Of a stretch of 64,000 bases of DNA, positions 1 through 8,657 are shown in pieces (positions within the stretch are counted from its first letter, which is position 1; each line of letters opens with the position of its first letter). This stretch comes from an uncultured Rhodopila sp. GTDB taxonomy: Bacteria > Pseudomonadota > Alphaproteobacteria > Acetobacterales > Acetobacteraceae. A program made the position numbers and the translations under genes. The stretch is from NCBI RefSeq assembly GCF_903915725.1, contig NZ_CAIWTY010000092.1, positions 1 through 64,000 on the forward strand. Reading direction: 5' to 3'. Under the pieces are notes generated by a model. It did no database searches. It was not told the origin of the DNA and saw only the letters and a list, made by a program, of their open reading frames with translations.

Positions 1-1
1 A

Positions 2-38
2 AAGTCGTGGATGGCCGGCCTGCGCCGGCCATGACACA
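2..38. repeat. REP-like palindrome, single half
   Basis: Begins aagtcgtggatggccgg and ends ccggccatgacac, with a short loop, so it folds into one hairpin. It is one arm of the 94-bp doublets at 7862, 31767 and 60821. It lies at the window edge, so a left partner could exist outside. Confidence 0.85.
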
Positions 39-92
39 ACGGGGCCAACCTGCGACACAACGGCGCCAACCTGCGACACAAGGCCACCCCAC

Positions 93-1925
93 CTACCGCA
101 GCGGCAGCAGCCACGGCACCAGCAGGACCGTCACCACAAGCACCAGCAGCGTGAACGGCACCCCCACACGGAGGAAGTCGCCGAACCCGTAATTGCCCGG
201 TCCCACCACCAGCGTATTCACCGGTGAGGATATCGGCGTCATGAACGCTGCCGATGCTGCCAGCGCCACGGTCATCGCGAACGGATACGGGGACATCCCC
301 AGATCCTTGGCAACCGCCAGCGCGACCGGCGCCATCAGTACCGCCGTCCCGGTATTCGAAATGAACACGCTCAGCGCCGCGGTGACCGCGAACAGCGTAG
401 CCAGCACCAGGCGCGGCGTGGCGCCGCCGATGGTGGCAAGCAGCAGATTCGCAGCAAGATCGACTCCGCCAGTACGCTGCAACGCCACCGAGAACGGCAG
501 CATCCCCACGATCAGCACCAGGCTTTTCCAACTGATCGAACGATACGCGGCGCGAAAATCCACGCAGCCGGACAGCCCCATCAGCAGGCAGCCAATCAGC
601 GCGGCCTGCACGTTCGCAACCAGGCCGCTGACCATCAGCCCGACCGCCACCGCCAGCGCGGCCAGCGCATGCGGCGCCTTGTTCGCCGCCGGCGAGACGT
701 CGTCCAGCTCGGCGGGCAGGCTCAGCACGACGAAGTCGGCGGCATCGCCGCGCAGCCGCCTGATGTCCTGCCAGAAGCCGAACAGCAGCAACGCGTCGCC
801 GGCCTTCAGCTTTTCACTCAGCAACCCTTGTCCGTGCACCGCCCGTCCGCGCCGCAGGCCGATGACCGTCATGCCGAACGCCTCCCGCACGCGCGCCTTC
901 AGCACGGTCTGCCCGACCAGGACGGACTCGGGGGGCAGGATCACCTCCGCCATGCCGAGGTCCTGCGACCCGTCGGTGAAGTAGCTGCCGTCGCCAAGCG
1001 GCAGCGGCTCGGCGCCGAACCGCTGGCGAAGCGCCTCGATCCGGACATCCGGCGCCGGCACATCGACCAGCAGGATGTCGCCCGCGAGCAACTCGGTTCG
1101 TCCGGCCGGGCGGATCAGCTCGGTTGCGAATCCTCGGTTGCGCTCGACGGCCAGCACGTTCACCCCGGAGGCGCGGAGCGACAGGTCTTGCAGCCGTCGC
1201 CCGATCAGCGGCGAGCCGGGGGTGACGCGGAACCGGTAGGCGCGCCCGGCCAGCCCGTACTGCCCGATCCAGTCCCGCAGGCTCGGCCGCCGGCCGATGG
1301 AGGAAGGTTTGGCGGGCGCGGCGTTCAGCATCCGGCGGGCCACCAGCATATAGACAATGCCGAGGATCAGCACCGGCAGCCCGAACGGGGTGAAGCTGAA
1401 AAAGCCGAATCCGCGCAGGCCTTCCCGGATCAGCTCGGCATTCACCACCAGGTTCGGCGCGGTCGCGACCAGCGTCAGCATGCCGCTGATCAGCGCCGCC
1501 ACGCTGAGCGGCATCATCAGCCGGCCCGGCGCGGTTCCGGTGGTCTGCGCGACGCGCAGCACGACCGGAATGAAGATGGCAACGACGGCGGTGGAGCTCA
1601 TCAGCGCGCCCAGGCCGCCGACGGCCAGCATCAGCAGGATCATCAGACGGGTCTCGCTGCCGGCCGCCCGGGAACCGATCCAGTCGCCGAGGCGGCGGGC
1701 AACCCCGGTGCGCACCAGCCCCTCGCCGATGACGAACATGGCGGCGATCAGGACGATGTTCGGGTCGCTGAAGCCGGCCAGGGCTTCGCGCGGCGTGATG
1801 ACCCCGGTGAATGGCAGCGCGACGATCATGATCAGGGCGACGGCATCCATGCGGGGGCGGCCGGCGATGAACATGGCGACGGCCACGCTCAGCAGGAGCA
1901 AAACAATCGCCAGGTCGGTGTTCAT
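93..1925 (-). CDS. SLC13/DASS-family permease with two RCK_C (TrkA-C) domains
   Basis: Predicted inner-membrane secondary transporter of 610 residues, of the divalent anion:Na+ symporter type (sulfate or dicarboxylates). Hydrophobic helices fill residues 1-205 and 415-610. A soluble insert at about 215-400 has two repeats ending in GDILLVDVP and GDALLLFGF, the pattern of tandem RCK_C domains that bind small regulatory ligands. The SNTGTAVLMAP motif near residue 525 is the conserved SNT signature of the family, and a second one (SSTAVVAIF) sits near 110. The length is normal for the RCK-containing branch. It stands alone, and the gene to its right is transcribed divergently. Substrate cannot be told from sequence; sulfate is the usual guess for this branch. 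Confidence 0.9.
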   Translation of the reverse strand: MNTDLAIVLLLLSVAVAMFIAGRPRMDAVALIMIVALPFTGVITPREALAGFSDPNIVLIAAMFVIGEGLVRTGVARRLGDWIGSRAAGSETRLMILLMLAVGGLGALMSSTAVVAIFIPVVLRVAQTTGTAPGRLMMPLSVAALISGMLTLVATAPNLVVNAELIREGLRGFGFFSFTPFGLPVLILGIVYMLVARRMLNAAPAKPSSIGRRPSLRDWIGQYGLAGRAYRFRVTPGSPLIGRRLQDLSLRASGVNVLAVERNRGFATELIRPAGRTELLAGDILLVDVPAPDVRIEALRQRFGAEPLPLGDGSYFTDGSQDLGMAEVILPPESVLVGQTVLKARVREAFGMTVIGLRRGRAVHGQGLLSEKLKAGDALLLFGFWQDIRRLRGDAADFVVLSLPAELDDVSPAANKAPHALAALAVAVGLMVSGLVANVQAALIGCLLMGLSGCVDFRAAYRSISWKSLVLIVGMLPFSVALQRTGGVDLAANLLLATIGGATPRLVLATLFAVTAALSVFISNTGTAVLMAPVALAVAKDLGMSPYPFAMTVALAASAAFMTPISSPVNTLVVGPGNYGFGDFLRVGVPFTLLVLVVTVLLVPWLLPLR

Positions 1926-2165
1926 CAGCCAGGTCCGGAGGTGTGCTCGGCAGGCTAAAACATTTCCCCGCTTACCGGAATCGCTGCCAACGGGAGCGCC
2001 ACAACCGGCGTTCCGCCCCGCCTGCGCCTTCGATGGCCCGCGCCTGCCATGATTTCAGGCACATGACAGCTTCGCCATCAGGCGGTTTGCACGGCGGCGA
2101 ATCCCGGCTAGACTGGCCTCTCGATTTCGTGGCCTTCTGAGGCGTTTGAGACAAGGAAACCCCAA

Positions 2166-2468
2166 TTGCCCGATCCTGAACTCGAACGGCTGGAGGCGTC
2201 GGCCTCGACAATCGTCCGGCGCGCGTATGAATTGGGCTGGAGCGATGCTCTGAAACAGGTGGTGGTAGAGCTGAACGCCCGCAATCCCGGTTCTGAACGA
2301 CTTGAACTCGCGCCATTCGCCGAATCGCCCGCGCTGCCCGTGGCTGAAGTGCCGCCTCCGCCGGAGGCTGCGGTCCCGCCCGAGCCGCTGCCTGAACCCG
2401 AGCCAGAGCCGGAGTTCAAGCCGTTGAAGAAACCGGCAAAGCCATGGTGGGCACGACTCGGCCGGTAG
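2166..2468 (+). CDS. Small hypothetical protein, Pro/Glu-rich tail
   Basis: Predicted 100-residue protein starting at TTG, eight bases after a purine-rich AAGGAAA. The N-terminal half (residues 1-45) looks helical and globular, with an ELGWSDALKQ segment. Residues 55-88 are a Pro/Glu-rich linker, and the end is basic and aromatic (KPWWARLGR). There is no signal peptide or membrane segment. I do not recognise the family. The next gene (2551) also has a Pro-rich low-complexity tail, and the pair could be co-transcribed. The composition fits a real gene, but the TTG start is tentative. Confidence 0.55.
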   Translation: MPDPELERLEASASTIVRRAYELGWSDALKQVVVELNARNPGSERLELAPFAESPALPVAEVPPPPEAAVPPEPLPEPEPEPEFKPLKKPAKPWWARLGR

Positions 2469-2550
2469 ACCCTATACATATGCCCTTCGAGGGCGCGTTG
2501 CGCCGGCCCGTCGAGCAATCGCCGGCCGGGAAACGACACAGGAGTTCGAT

Positions 2551-3204
2551 ATGACACTCGCCGATCGGCTGATTGATCTCAATCGTTGGTATGAAGGGCT
2601 GCCGGATGGACGGCGGGTCTTCGTCTACCCCGCGGTCCTGGTGGCTGCCGGTTTCGTCAACACGCGTTTGACCGGCTCGCCGATCGGCTGGGTGTCCGTG
2701 TCCGCGCTGTTGGCATTGGTTGCGGCCCGCAGGTCGTATGTCTCGGGTTGGCTCGCGTCCGGGGTGCCGGCCGGCGGACCGGCTTCGGACACGCCGCATC
2801 GTGCGGTGGCCGCGACCGCGGCGCCGGCCGCCGTAGCGAAACCCGAGCCGGTTCGGCCTGCTCCGGTTGCTGTACCGCCCGCGGCGCCTGTCGTCCAGGT
2901 TGTGGCTGAGCGCAAGCCGGTCGAGCCGCCGGTGCCTGCCCAGGCGGCCGCGATCAAGCCGGCACCCGCGCCGGTGGCCGCTCAGCCGATGGCTCGTGCG
3001 GTTCCGGAAAAGGTGGCGCCGGTGCAGGAGGCTGCTGTGGCCAAGCCGGTCGCCAGGGTTGAGGCAGCGACCGCAACTCCGCCTTCGCCGCCGCCGGCTC
3101 CGGAGAGTCAGGCAAAGGGCGGAAAGCATGCCAATCCCTCCGGTGGCCGCAAGAACGAGGGGAAATCCGGCAAGCGCAAGCCCGGCGACAAGCATCCGCA
3201 CTGA
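2551..3204 (+). CDS. Hypothetical protein, short hydrophobic N-terminus and Ala/Pro-rich tail
   Basis: 217-residue predicted protein with a good Shine-Dalgarno (aggag) upstream of ATG. Residues 1-25 are polar, including RWYEGLPDGRR. Two hydrophobic stretches follow (about 24-38 and 46-60), enough for a membrane hairpin. From about residue 70 to the end it is Ala/Pro/Val repeats (PAPVA-type), closing with a very basic Lys/Gly tail. That resembles a periplasm- or wall-spanning linker of TonB/TolA style, but no recognisable C-terminal domain is present. The function is unknown. Confidence 0.6.
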   Translation: MTLADRLIDLNRWYEGLPDGRRVFVYPAVLVAAGFVNTRLTGSPIGWVSVSALLALVAARRSYVSGWLASGVPAGGPASDTPHRAVAATAAPAAVAKPEPVRPAPVAVPPAAPVVQVVAERKPVEPPVPAQAAAIKPAPAPVAAQPMARAVPEKVAPVQEAAVAKPVARVEAATATPPSPPPAPESQAKGGKHANPSGGRKNEGKSGKRKPGDKHPH

Positions 3205-3286
3205 CACCGGCTTTGGTCATTATCCTCCCGGATCAGGTCCGGAGAGGATGATGACGCGGAGGGAAGACTAACCCGTGCCGCTTGTC

Positions 3287-3520
3287 CTAACCGCGCGGGT
3301 TGGGGCGTTGGTCCAGGACGGAGGAATAGGGCGGGTAGGCGGGCGCGTAGCCAGGCTGCCGGGTATAGTCCGGCGGCGAAGGTGAAGCGGCCAACGAATC
3401 GAAGAAATTATCCATCTGCCGGATCGGGAAGGTCTGGTTCACCGGAGCATGCGGGTCCGATGTGCAATCGGCGAGGGATGCGCACACGACCAAAAAAAGG
3501 CGGCTCCAATACCGGCTCAT
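3287..3520 (-). CDS. Small secreted or lipoprotein-like hypothetical protein
   Basis: 77 residues, with a good ribosome-binding site (ggggag, 6 bases before ATG). The N-terminus is basic then hydrophobic (RLFLVVCASLADC). The LADC could be a lipobox, but Asp at -1 is unusual, so it may be a normal or uncleaved export signal. The mature part is short, polar and Pro/Tyr-rich. The family is not recognised. It is transcribed away from the methyltransferase-like gene at 3732. Confidence 0.5.
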   Translation of the reverse strand: MSRYWSRLFLVVCASLADCTSDPHAPVNQTFPIRQMDNFFDSLAASPSPPDYTRQPGYAPAYPPYSSVLDQRPNPRG

Positions 3521-3731
3521 CGCAAGCTCCCCGAGGTGCGGATGCGGGCGTCAGCTATGGGTAAACGATGCGGGATGGCTGGGCGGAGCGTGTTCCATCC
3601 GCTTGATGAATTCACATCAGCGTGAACGCCTGGCGGCGGTTCCTATCAGAGCAGGAACAGTCCGCAAGTGACACCACCTTGGCGCCCGGTCTATCATCGG
3701 TTCCTATCGTACCGATGGGATGGAGACGATC

Positions 3732-4658
3732 ATGCGCAGGCCGGCCAGCCTAGCGGCGGAACTTCAGGGGTTTTCGACCCGGGTGCTCGGCCTGATCGGA
3801 GCCGGGCAGCCGGTGAAGATCCAGGTCGGGTTCGGCTGGACGCCGGCGCCGGGCTTCATCAACCTCGACATCTTTCCTTTGCTTGAGGAAAACGATCACC
3901 GCTTCGACGATGTCGATGTCTTCTTTTTTCCGTATGCCGATATGCCGTGGCCGATCCCGGCGGATAGTGTGGATTTTGTTTTTCATGAGGATTTTATTGA
4001 GCATATCAGTCAGAAGCAGCAGGTTTGCTTCCTTGCCGAAACGTTACGTGTTCTTAAGGATGGCGGCTGGCACCGGGTCAGCACGCCCTGCCTGAACGCC
4101 TCGATGCGGCGGCACTCGCAGTTCGAAGACGGAATGGCAGGCGTCTACACCGGCGAATGGGACAACTGGGAGCATGTCAGCCTGTTCACCCGCCAATCGC
4201 TGGAGGAAATGGCGAAGCTGGTGGGTTATCGCGACGTCGTTTTCAACCTGAAAAACCACGGCGTATCCCCGCATGATCGGCATCAGGATGTGCGCCCCGA
4301 ACTCGACCGCGACGAGCTGTTCGGCAATATCTTCGCCGATTTGCTGAAACTTACCCGGCCGGCGAATTCAACGCGCAGTCTGGAGGCGATGCTCGGATTG
4401 TTCGACGAGGCATTTTACGTGGCCTCGAACAGCGACGTGGCCGAGGGCGTTCGGGCCGGCTGGCTGGTTTCGGGGCGTGACCATTACATGCGTTACGGGT
4501 TCAAGGAGGGGCGGCAGCCGTTCGCGCTTGATCCGGTGTGGTATGCCGCGCAATACCCGCTGGCCCGGATGGAGGTCTTCCACGGCAACTACACCGATTT
4601 CAGCCACCATTACGTCGCTGTCGGCAAGGCGCGCGGGTATCGCCCCACGCCGGGGTGA
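3732..4658 (+). CDS. Class I SAM-dependent methyltransferase-like protein with C-terminal YxASNSDV module
   Basis: 308 residues from the second ATG, chosen because GGAG lies 6 bases before it; an ATG 12 bases upstream is also open. Residues about 30-170 show the Methyltransf_11 layout: VGFGWTPAPGFINLDI near the SAM-binding start, DSVDFVFHEDFIEHIS as the motif after strand 4, then ETLRVLKDGGWHRVSTP. The glycine loop of motif I is replaced by GFGWTPAPG, a feature of methyltransferase-like proteins in polysaccharide loci. Residues about 225-290 hold a separate module (FYVASNSDVAEG, HYMRYGFKEGR, LDPVWYAAQYP) that resembles repeats seen at the ends of large glycosyltransferases. The substrate is unknown. 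Confidence 0.65.
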   Translation: MRRPASLAAELQGFSTRVLGLIGAGQPVKIQVGFGWTPAPGFINLDIFPLLEENDHRFDDVDVFFFPYADMPWPIPADSVDFVFHEDFIEHISQKQQVCFLAETLRVLKDGGWHRVSTPCLNASMRRHSQFEDGMAGVYTGEWDNWEHVSLFTRQSLEEMAKLVGYRDVVFNLKNHGVSPHDRHQDVRPELDRDELFGNIFADLLKLTRPANSTRSLEAMLGLFDEAFYVASNSDVAEGVRAGWLVSGRDHYMRYGFKEGRQPFALDPVWYAAQYPLARMEVFHGNYTDFSHHYVAVGKARGYRPTPG

Positions 4659-4668
4659 GGATCAGGCA

Positions 4669-4706
4669 AAGTCGTGGATGGCCGGACTAAATCCGGCCAT
4701 GACACA
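4669..4706. repeat. REP-like palindrome, single half
   Basis: 38 bases, from aagtcgtggatggccgg to ccggccatgacaca, forming one hairpin. It sits between the convergent methyltransferase-like gene and uvrA, where it could act as a bidirectional transcript end. Confidence 0.85.
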
Positions 4707-4745
4707 CTATAAACAGCTCGTGCCGGACGCGGACCAGCCGAGGCA

Positions 4746-7607
4746 TCAAGCCCGTTTCCGCCGCGTCTTCGGTGCTTCCACCACCGGCAACAGCGGCGCC
4801 AGAAACCGCCCCGTGTAGCTCTCCGGATTCGCCACGATATCCTCCGGCGTACCTTCCGCAACGATCCGGCCTCCGCCGTCCCCGCCCTCGGGGCCGAGAT
4901 CCAGGATCCAGTCGGCGGTTTTGATGACCTCCAGATTATGCTCGATCACCACAACGGTGTTGCCCTGGTCCACCAGCGCATGCAGCACTTCCAGCAGTTT
5001 GCGCACATCCTCGAAATGCAGCCCGGTGGTCGGCTCATCCAGGATGTACAGCGTCCGCCCGGTCGCCCGGCGCGCCAGTTCCTTCGACAGCTTGATTCGT
5101 TGCGCTTCTCCGCCCGATAGAGTCGTCGCCTGCTGGCCGAGCGCGATATAGCCGAGCCCGACCTGCTGCAGGATTTTCAGGCGATCATGGATGCGCGGCT
5201 GGGCGCTGAAGTAGGGCACGGCTTCGTCCACCGTCATCGCCAGTACTTCGGCGATCGACTTGTCGCGGAACTTGATCTCCAACGTTTCCCGATTGTAGCG
5301 CTTGCCCTTGCACGTGTCGCAGGTGACATAGACATCCGGCAGGAAGTGCATCTCGATCTTCAGCAGCCCGTCGCCCTGGCACGCCTCGCAGCGGCCGCCC
5401 TTGACGTTGAAGCTGAACCGCCCGGGCTTGTAGCCGCGCGCCCGCGCCTCCGGCAGTTCCGCGAACCAGTCGCGTATCGGCGCGAACAGGTCTGTATAGG
5501 TCGCCGGGTTGGACCGGGGGGTGCGGCCGATGGGCGACTGGTCGATGTCGATGATCTTGTCGAGCTGGTCCAGTCCCTCGATCCGGTCGTGCGGAGACGG
5601 CACCAGTCCCGCGCCCATCAGCCGGCGCGCCGCGGCCTTATATAAAGTATCCACCACCAGCGTGGACTTGCCGCCGCCGGAGACGCCGGTGACGCAGGTC
5701 AGCGTGCCCAACGGGAACCCGGCGACGATATTCTTGAGGTTGTTGCCGCGCGCGCCGACGACCTGCAGCAGACGATCCTTCTGCGCCGGGCGGCGCATCG
5801 GCGGCACCGGGATCTGGCGGCGGCCGGAGAGGTAGTCGCCGGTCAGCGATTTCGGGTTGGCTGCGACCTCGGCCGGCGTTCCTTCGGCAACCACATACCC
5901 GCCATTGACCCCGGCCGCCGGGCCCATGTCGATCAGGTGGTCCGCGGCGCGGATCGCGTCCTCATCATGTTCCACCACCAGCACCGTGTTGCCGAGGTCG
6001 CGCAGCCGCCGCAGTGTCCCCAGCAGGCGTTCATTGTCGCGCTGGTGCAGGCCGATGGAGGGTTCGTCCAGCACGTACAGCACCCCGGTCAGGCCGGAAC
6101 CGATTTGCGACGCCAGGCGGATGCGCTGCGATTCGCCGCCGGACAACGTCGCGGAGCCGCGCGCCAAGGTCAGATAATCCAGCCCGACATCGACCAGGAA
6201 GCGCAGGCGATCGACGATTTCGCGCAGGATGCGGGCGGCGATCTCCTGCCGCTGCTGCGTCAGTTGCGGCAGCACCGCGCCGAACCAGTCCAGCGCCAGC
6301 TTGATCGACAGCTCCGACGCTTCCGAGATGTTCTTGCCGGCGACGCGGACGGACAAAGCCTCGGGCTTCAGCCGGGCGCCGTTGCATACCGCACAGGGCT
6401 TTTCCGCCTGGTAGCGGGACATTTCCTCGCGCACCCAGGCGCTGTCGGTTTCCTGCCAACGGCGTTGCAGGTTGCGGATGACGCCCTCGAACGGCTTGGT
6501 CACCGTGTAGCTGCGGACGCCGTCCTTGTAGGTGAAGGCAATCGCCTCATCCCCGGTGCCGTGCAGAATGGCGTGCTGAACATCCACCGGCAGGTCGCGC
6601 CACGGCGTCTTGGTGGTCTGGTGATAGTGCCGCGCCAGGCTTTGCAGCGTTTGGTCGTAATACGGCGATTGCGATCCGGTCCACGGCGCGACGGCGCCAT
6701 CCGCCAGCCCGGCGCGGTCGTCCGGAACCACCAGATCGGGGTCGAAAAAGGTCTCCACCCCCAATCCGTCGCAGGCCGGACAAGCCCCATGGGGCGAGTT
6801 GAAGCTGAACAGCCGCGGCTCGATCTCCTCGATAGTGAAACCGCTGACCGGGCAGGCGAAGCGGGAGGAGAACGTGGTGATCTCGCGCGTGTCGGCGTTC
6901 TCCGCGTAGACGACGCCGTCGGACAGGCCGAGCGCGGTCTCGAAACTGTCGGCGAGGCGGGTTTCGATGCCCTCGCGGACGGCGATGCGGTCGACGACGG
7001 CCTCGATCTCGTGCTTGGTCTTGCGGTTCAGCGCCGGGACTTCGCCGATTTCGTACAGCGTGCCGTCCACCTTGACCCGGGTGAAGCCGCGCCGCTGCAA
7101 TTCGCCCAGCTCCTTGCGGTATTCCCCCTTGCGGTCGCGCACCACGGGGGCGAGCAGCAGCAGCCGCGTGCCGTCCGGCATCGCCATCACCCGGTCCACC
7201 ATCTGCGACACCGTCTGCGCTTCGATGGGCAGACCGGTGGCGGGCGAGTAGGGGACGCCGACTCGCGCCCACAGCAGGCGCATGTAGTCGTGGATTTCGG
7301 TGACCGTGCCGACGGTGGAGCGGGGGTTTTTCGAGGTGGTCTTTTGCTCGATGGAGATCGCCGGGGACAGGCCGTCGATGCTGTCCACGTCCGGCTTGCC
7401 CATCAGCTCAAGAAACTGGCGGGCATAGGCGGAGAGCGATTCGACATAGCGGCGCTGCCCCTCGGCGTAGATGGTATCGAACGCCAGCGAGGATTTGCCG
7501 GAGCCGGACAGGCCGGTGAGCACCGTCAGCGAGTCGCGCGGGATGATGACGTCGATATTTTTGAGGTTATGTTCCCGCGCGCCGCGCACGTGGATGGAGC
7601 CGGCCAT
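4746..7607 (-). CDS. uvrA: Excinuclease ABC subunit A
   Basis: 953-residue DNA damage sensor of nucleotide excision repair; with UvrB it scans DNA and loads the incision complex. The two ABC ATPase halves are visible. The first Walker A is GLSGSGKSS at residues 32-40 and the second is GVSGGGKST near 645. Each half has an ABC signature ([18 protein letters not shown]) followed by a Walker B with LDEP. Zinc-ligand pairs CPACDGLG and [16 protein letters not shown] are intact. The length is typical. The start is supported by a complete N-terminal [16 protein letters not shown] perfect SOS box lies about 36-50 bases upstream, so damage induction through LexA is likely. Confidence 0.98.
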   Translation of the reverse strand: MAGSIHVRGAREHNLKNIDVIIPRDSLTVLTGLSGSGKSSLAFDTIYAEGQRRYVESLSAYARQFLELMGKPDVDSIDGLSPAISIEQKTTSKNPRSTVGTVTEIHDYMRLLWARVGVPYSPATGLPIEAQTVSQMVDRVMAMPDGTRLLLLAPVVRDRKGEYRKELGELQRRGFTRVKVDGTLYEIGEVPALNRKTKHEIEAVVDRIAVREGIETRLADSFETALGLSDGVVYAENADTREITTFSSRFACPVSGFTIEEIEPRLFSFNSPHGACPACDGLGVETFFDPDLVVPDDRAGLADGAVAPWTGSQSPYYDQTLQSLARHYHQTTKTPWRDLPVDVQHAILHGTGDEAIAFTYKDGVRSYTVTKPFEGVIRNLQRRWQETDSAWVREEMSRYQAEKPCAVCNGARLKPEALSVRVAGKNISEASELSIKLALDWFGAVLPQLTQQRQEIAARILREIVDRLRFLVDVGLDYLTLARGSATLSGGESQRIRLASQIGSGLTGVLYVLDEPSIGLHQRDNERLLGTLRRLRDLGNTVLVVEHDEDAIRAADHLIDMGPAAGVNGGYVVAEGTPAEVAANPKSLTGDYLSGRRQIPVPPMRRPAQKDRLLQVVGARGNNLKNIVAGFPLGTLTCVTGVSGGGKSTLVVDTLYKAAARRLMGAGLVPSPHDRIEGLDQLDKIIDIDQSPIGRTPRSNPATYTDLFAPIRDWFAELPEARARGYKPGRFSFNVKGGRCEACQGDGLLKIEMHFLPDVYVTCDTCKGKRYNRETLEIKFRDKSIAEVLAMTVDEAVPYFSAQPRIHDRLKILQQVGLGYIALGQQATTLSGGEAQRIKLSKELARRATGRTLYILDEPTTGLHFEDVRKLLEVLHALVDQGNTVVVIEHNLEVIKTADWILDLGPEGGDGGGRIVAEGTPEDIVANPESYTGRFLAPLLPVVEAPKTRRKRA

Positions 7608-7642
7608 CGATGTTGATATCCCCGAGGGTCAGGTGGTGATCT

Positions 7643-7657
7643 GTTCTACGGATGTTC
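7643..7657. promoter_or_regulatory. LexA (SOS) box upstream of uvrA
   Basis: The sequence GTTC-tacggat-GTTC matches exactly the alphaproteobacterial direct-repeat LexA operator (GTTC-N7-GTTC). It sits 36-50 bases before the uvrA start codon. uvrA is a classical SOS gene, so the match is unlikely to be chance. Confidence 0.85.
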
Positions 7658-7770
7658 CGTGAATTTGACTACAGCTTTTCGCCCGCGGGCAGCGCTGTCC
7701 TTGCTATGTGGACGTGGCCGGGGGGTTGCGCCAGGGGTGAGATACGGGGTGTGTCGCGGTCTGCGATGCG

Positions 7771-7842
7771 GCGGTGGGTCGCGGTCCGCGATACGCGGTG
7801 GGTCGCGGTCCGCGATACGCGGTGGCACGCAGTCTGCGGTAG
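7771..7842. repeat. 24-bp tandem repeat
   Basis: About three units of gcggtgggtcgcggtccgcg plus atac, exact for two and degenerate for the third, with related degenerate sequence on both sides (7741-7860). No open frame of interest runs through it. It is part of the repeat-filled gap 7608-8243, which holds no gene that I can support. Confidence 0.75.
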
Positions 7843-7861
7843 GACGGTAGCACGCAGTCTA

Positions 7862-7955
7862 TGTGTCATGGCCGGACTTGGTCCGGCCATCCACGACTTT
7901 GGTTGGTTCGGCACCGCAAGTCGTGGATGGCCGGGACAAGCCCGGCCATGACACA
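7862..7955. repeat. REPIN-like doublet, 94 bp
   Basis: Two inverted copies of the 38-base palindrome separated by 18 bases. The left arm starts tgtgtcatggccgg and ends ccatccacgactt; the right arm is its reverse complement. Left and right loops differ, so each arm also folds alone. The length equals that of the copies at 31767 and 60821. Confidence 0.88.
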
Positions 7956-8210
7956 AATGCAGCGGCCCGTGACTGACACCCTATGTTAGCGCCTGGGGGA
8001 CAATCCCGGCCATGACACAAATGCAGCGGCCCGTGACTGACACCCTATGTTAGCGCCTGGGGGACAAGCCCGGCCATGACACAAATGCAGCGGCCCGTGA
8101 CTGACACCCTATGTTAGCGCCTGGGGGACAAGCCCGGCCATGATACAAACGCAGCGGCCCGTGACACGCACCTTATGTTAGCGCCTATGGGCCAAGCCCG
8201 GCCATGACAC
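7948..8210. repeat. 64-bp tandem repeat, four units plus partial
   Basis: Each unit starts atgacacaaatgcagcggcc and continues through gtgactgacaccctatgttag to ggacaagcccggcc. Unit starts are 7948, 8012, 8076 and 8140, with a partial one at 8204. The first three are nearly identical and the fourth has drifted. Every unit begins with the right end of the REP palindrome, so the array probably grew from the doublet at 7862. Confidence 0.9.
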
Positions 8211-8243
8211 GGCGGCAACGACCGTGCCCCGCCCCCCTCCGCC

Positions 8244-8630
8244 CTACCGCCGCCCCGGTTCACCCACCTCCAGCAGCCGGTCGGGCGTGAGCTGCTCCAG
8301 CGTCAGCGTCTCGCCGCCCGGGCTGACGATCATGATCTGCACGTTATACTGTATGGTCAGTTGCTTGCTCTGCTCGATCAGCGCCTCGGCTTTCCGCCGC
8401 TTGCGGATGCGATCGGCGATATCGCCAACCGCCAGCACGGCGCCGGGGACGGCCAGGATCACCGCGGCCAACGCGAGCGGATCGATGACCTTGCGGGCCG
8501 TCTCCGGCACATCGGAGGCTGCGATCTGCGTCACGAGTCCCGCTTCGTGCCCCTCGTTCAGCAGCGGCGTCAGCCGGGCCGCCGCCGCCTGAGCATGCGT
8601 GCCGCTGATGACAATCCGCACATCGTCCAT
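8244..8630 (-). CDS. Small membrane protein resembling effector-associated constant component (EACC1-like)
   Basis: 128 residues just downstream of the CHAT gene (27 bases apart, same strand). It starts with a short beta-like VRIVISG and a helical part. One hydrophobic helix (about 51-70, PLALAAVILAVPGAVLAVGD) and a basic RIRKRRK follow. The C-terminal strand region reads IMIVSPGGETLTLEQLTPD. This order (VRI strand, helix, central membrane helix, basic turn, terminal strands with a G.TLTL pattern) is like the EACC1 small proteins described beside NTPase-effector conflict systems. I recall that family from memory and the similarity is only visual. It may be the membrane or sensor partner of the CHAT protein. 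Confidence 0.6.
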   Translation of the reverse strand: MDDVRIVISGTHAQAAAARLTPLLNEGHEAGLVTQIAASDVPETARKVIDPLALAAVILAVPGAVLAVGDIADRIRKRRKAEALIEQSKQLTIQYNVQIMIVSPGGETLTLEQLTPDRLLEVGEPGRR

Positions 8631-8657
8631 CGCATAATCCTTCGCTGTTGCAGCGTT

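Noticed and set aside
5937-7616. A 559-codon open frame on the plus strand over uvrA
   Set aside because: It lies fully antisense to uvrA, whose protein is a complete UvrA. High GC makes long antisense frames common here; the product has no recognisable domain.
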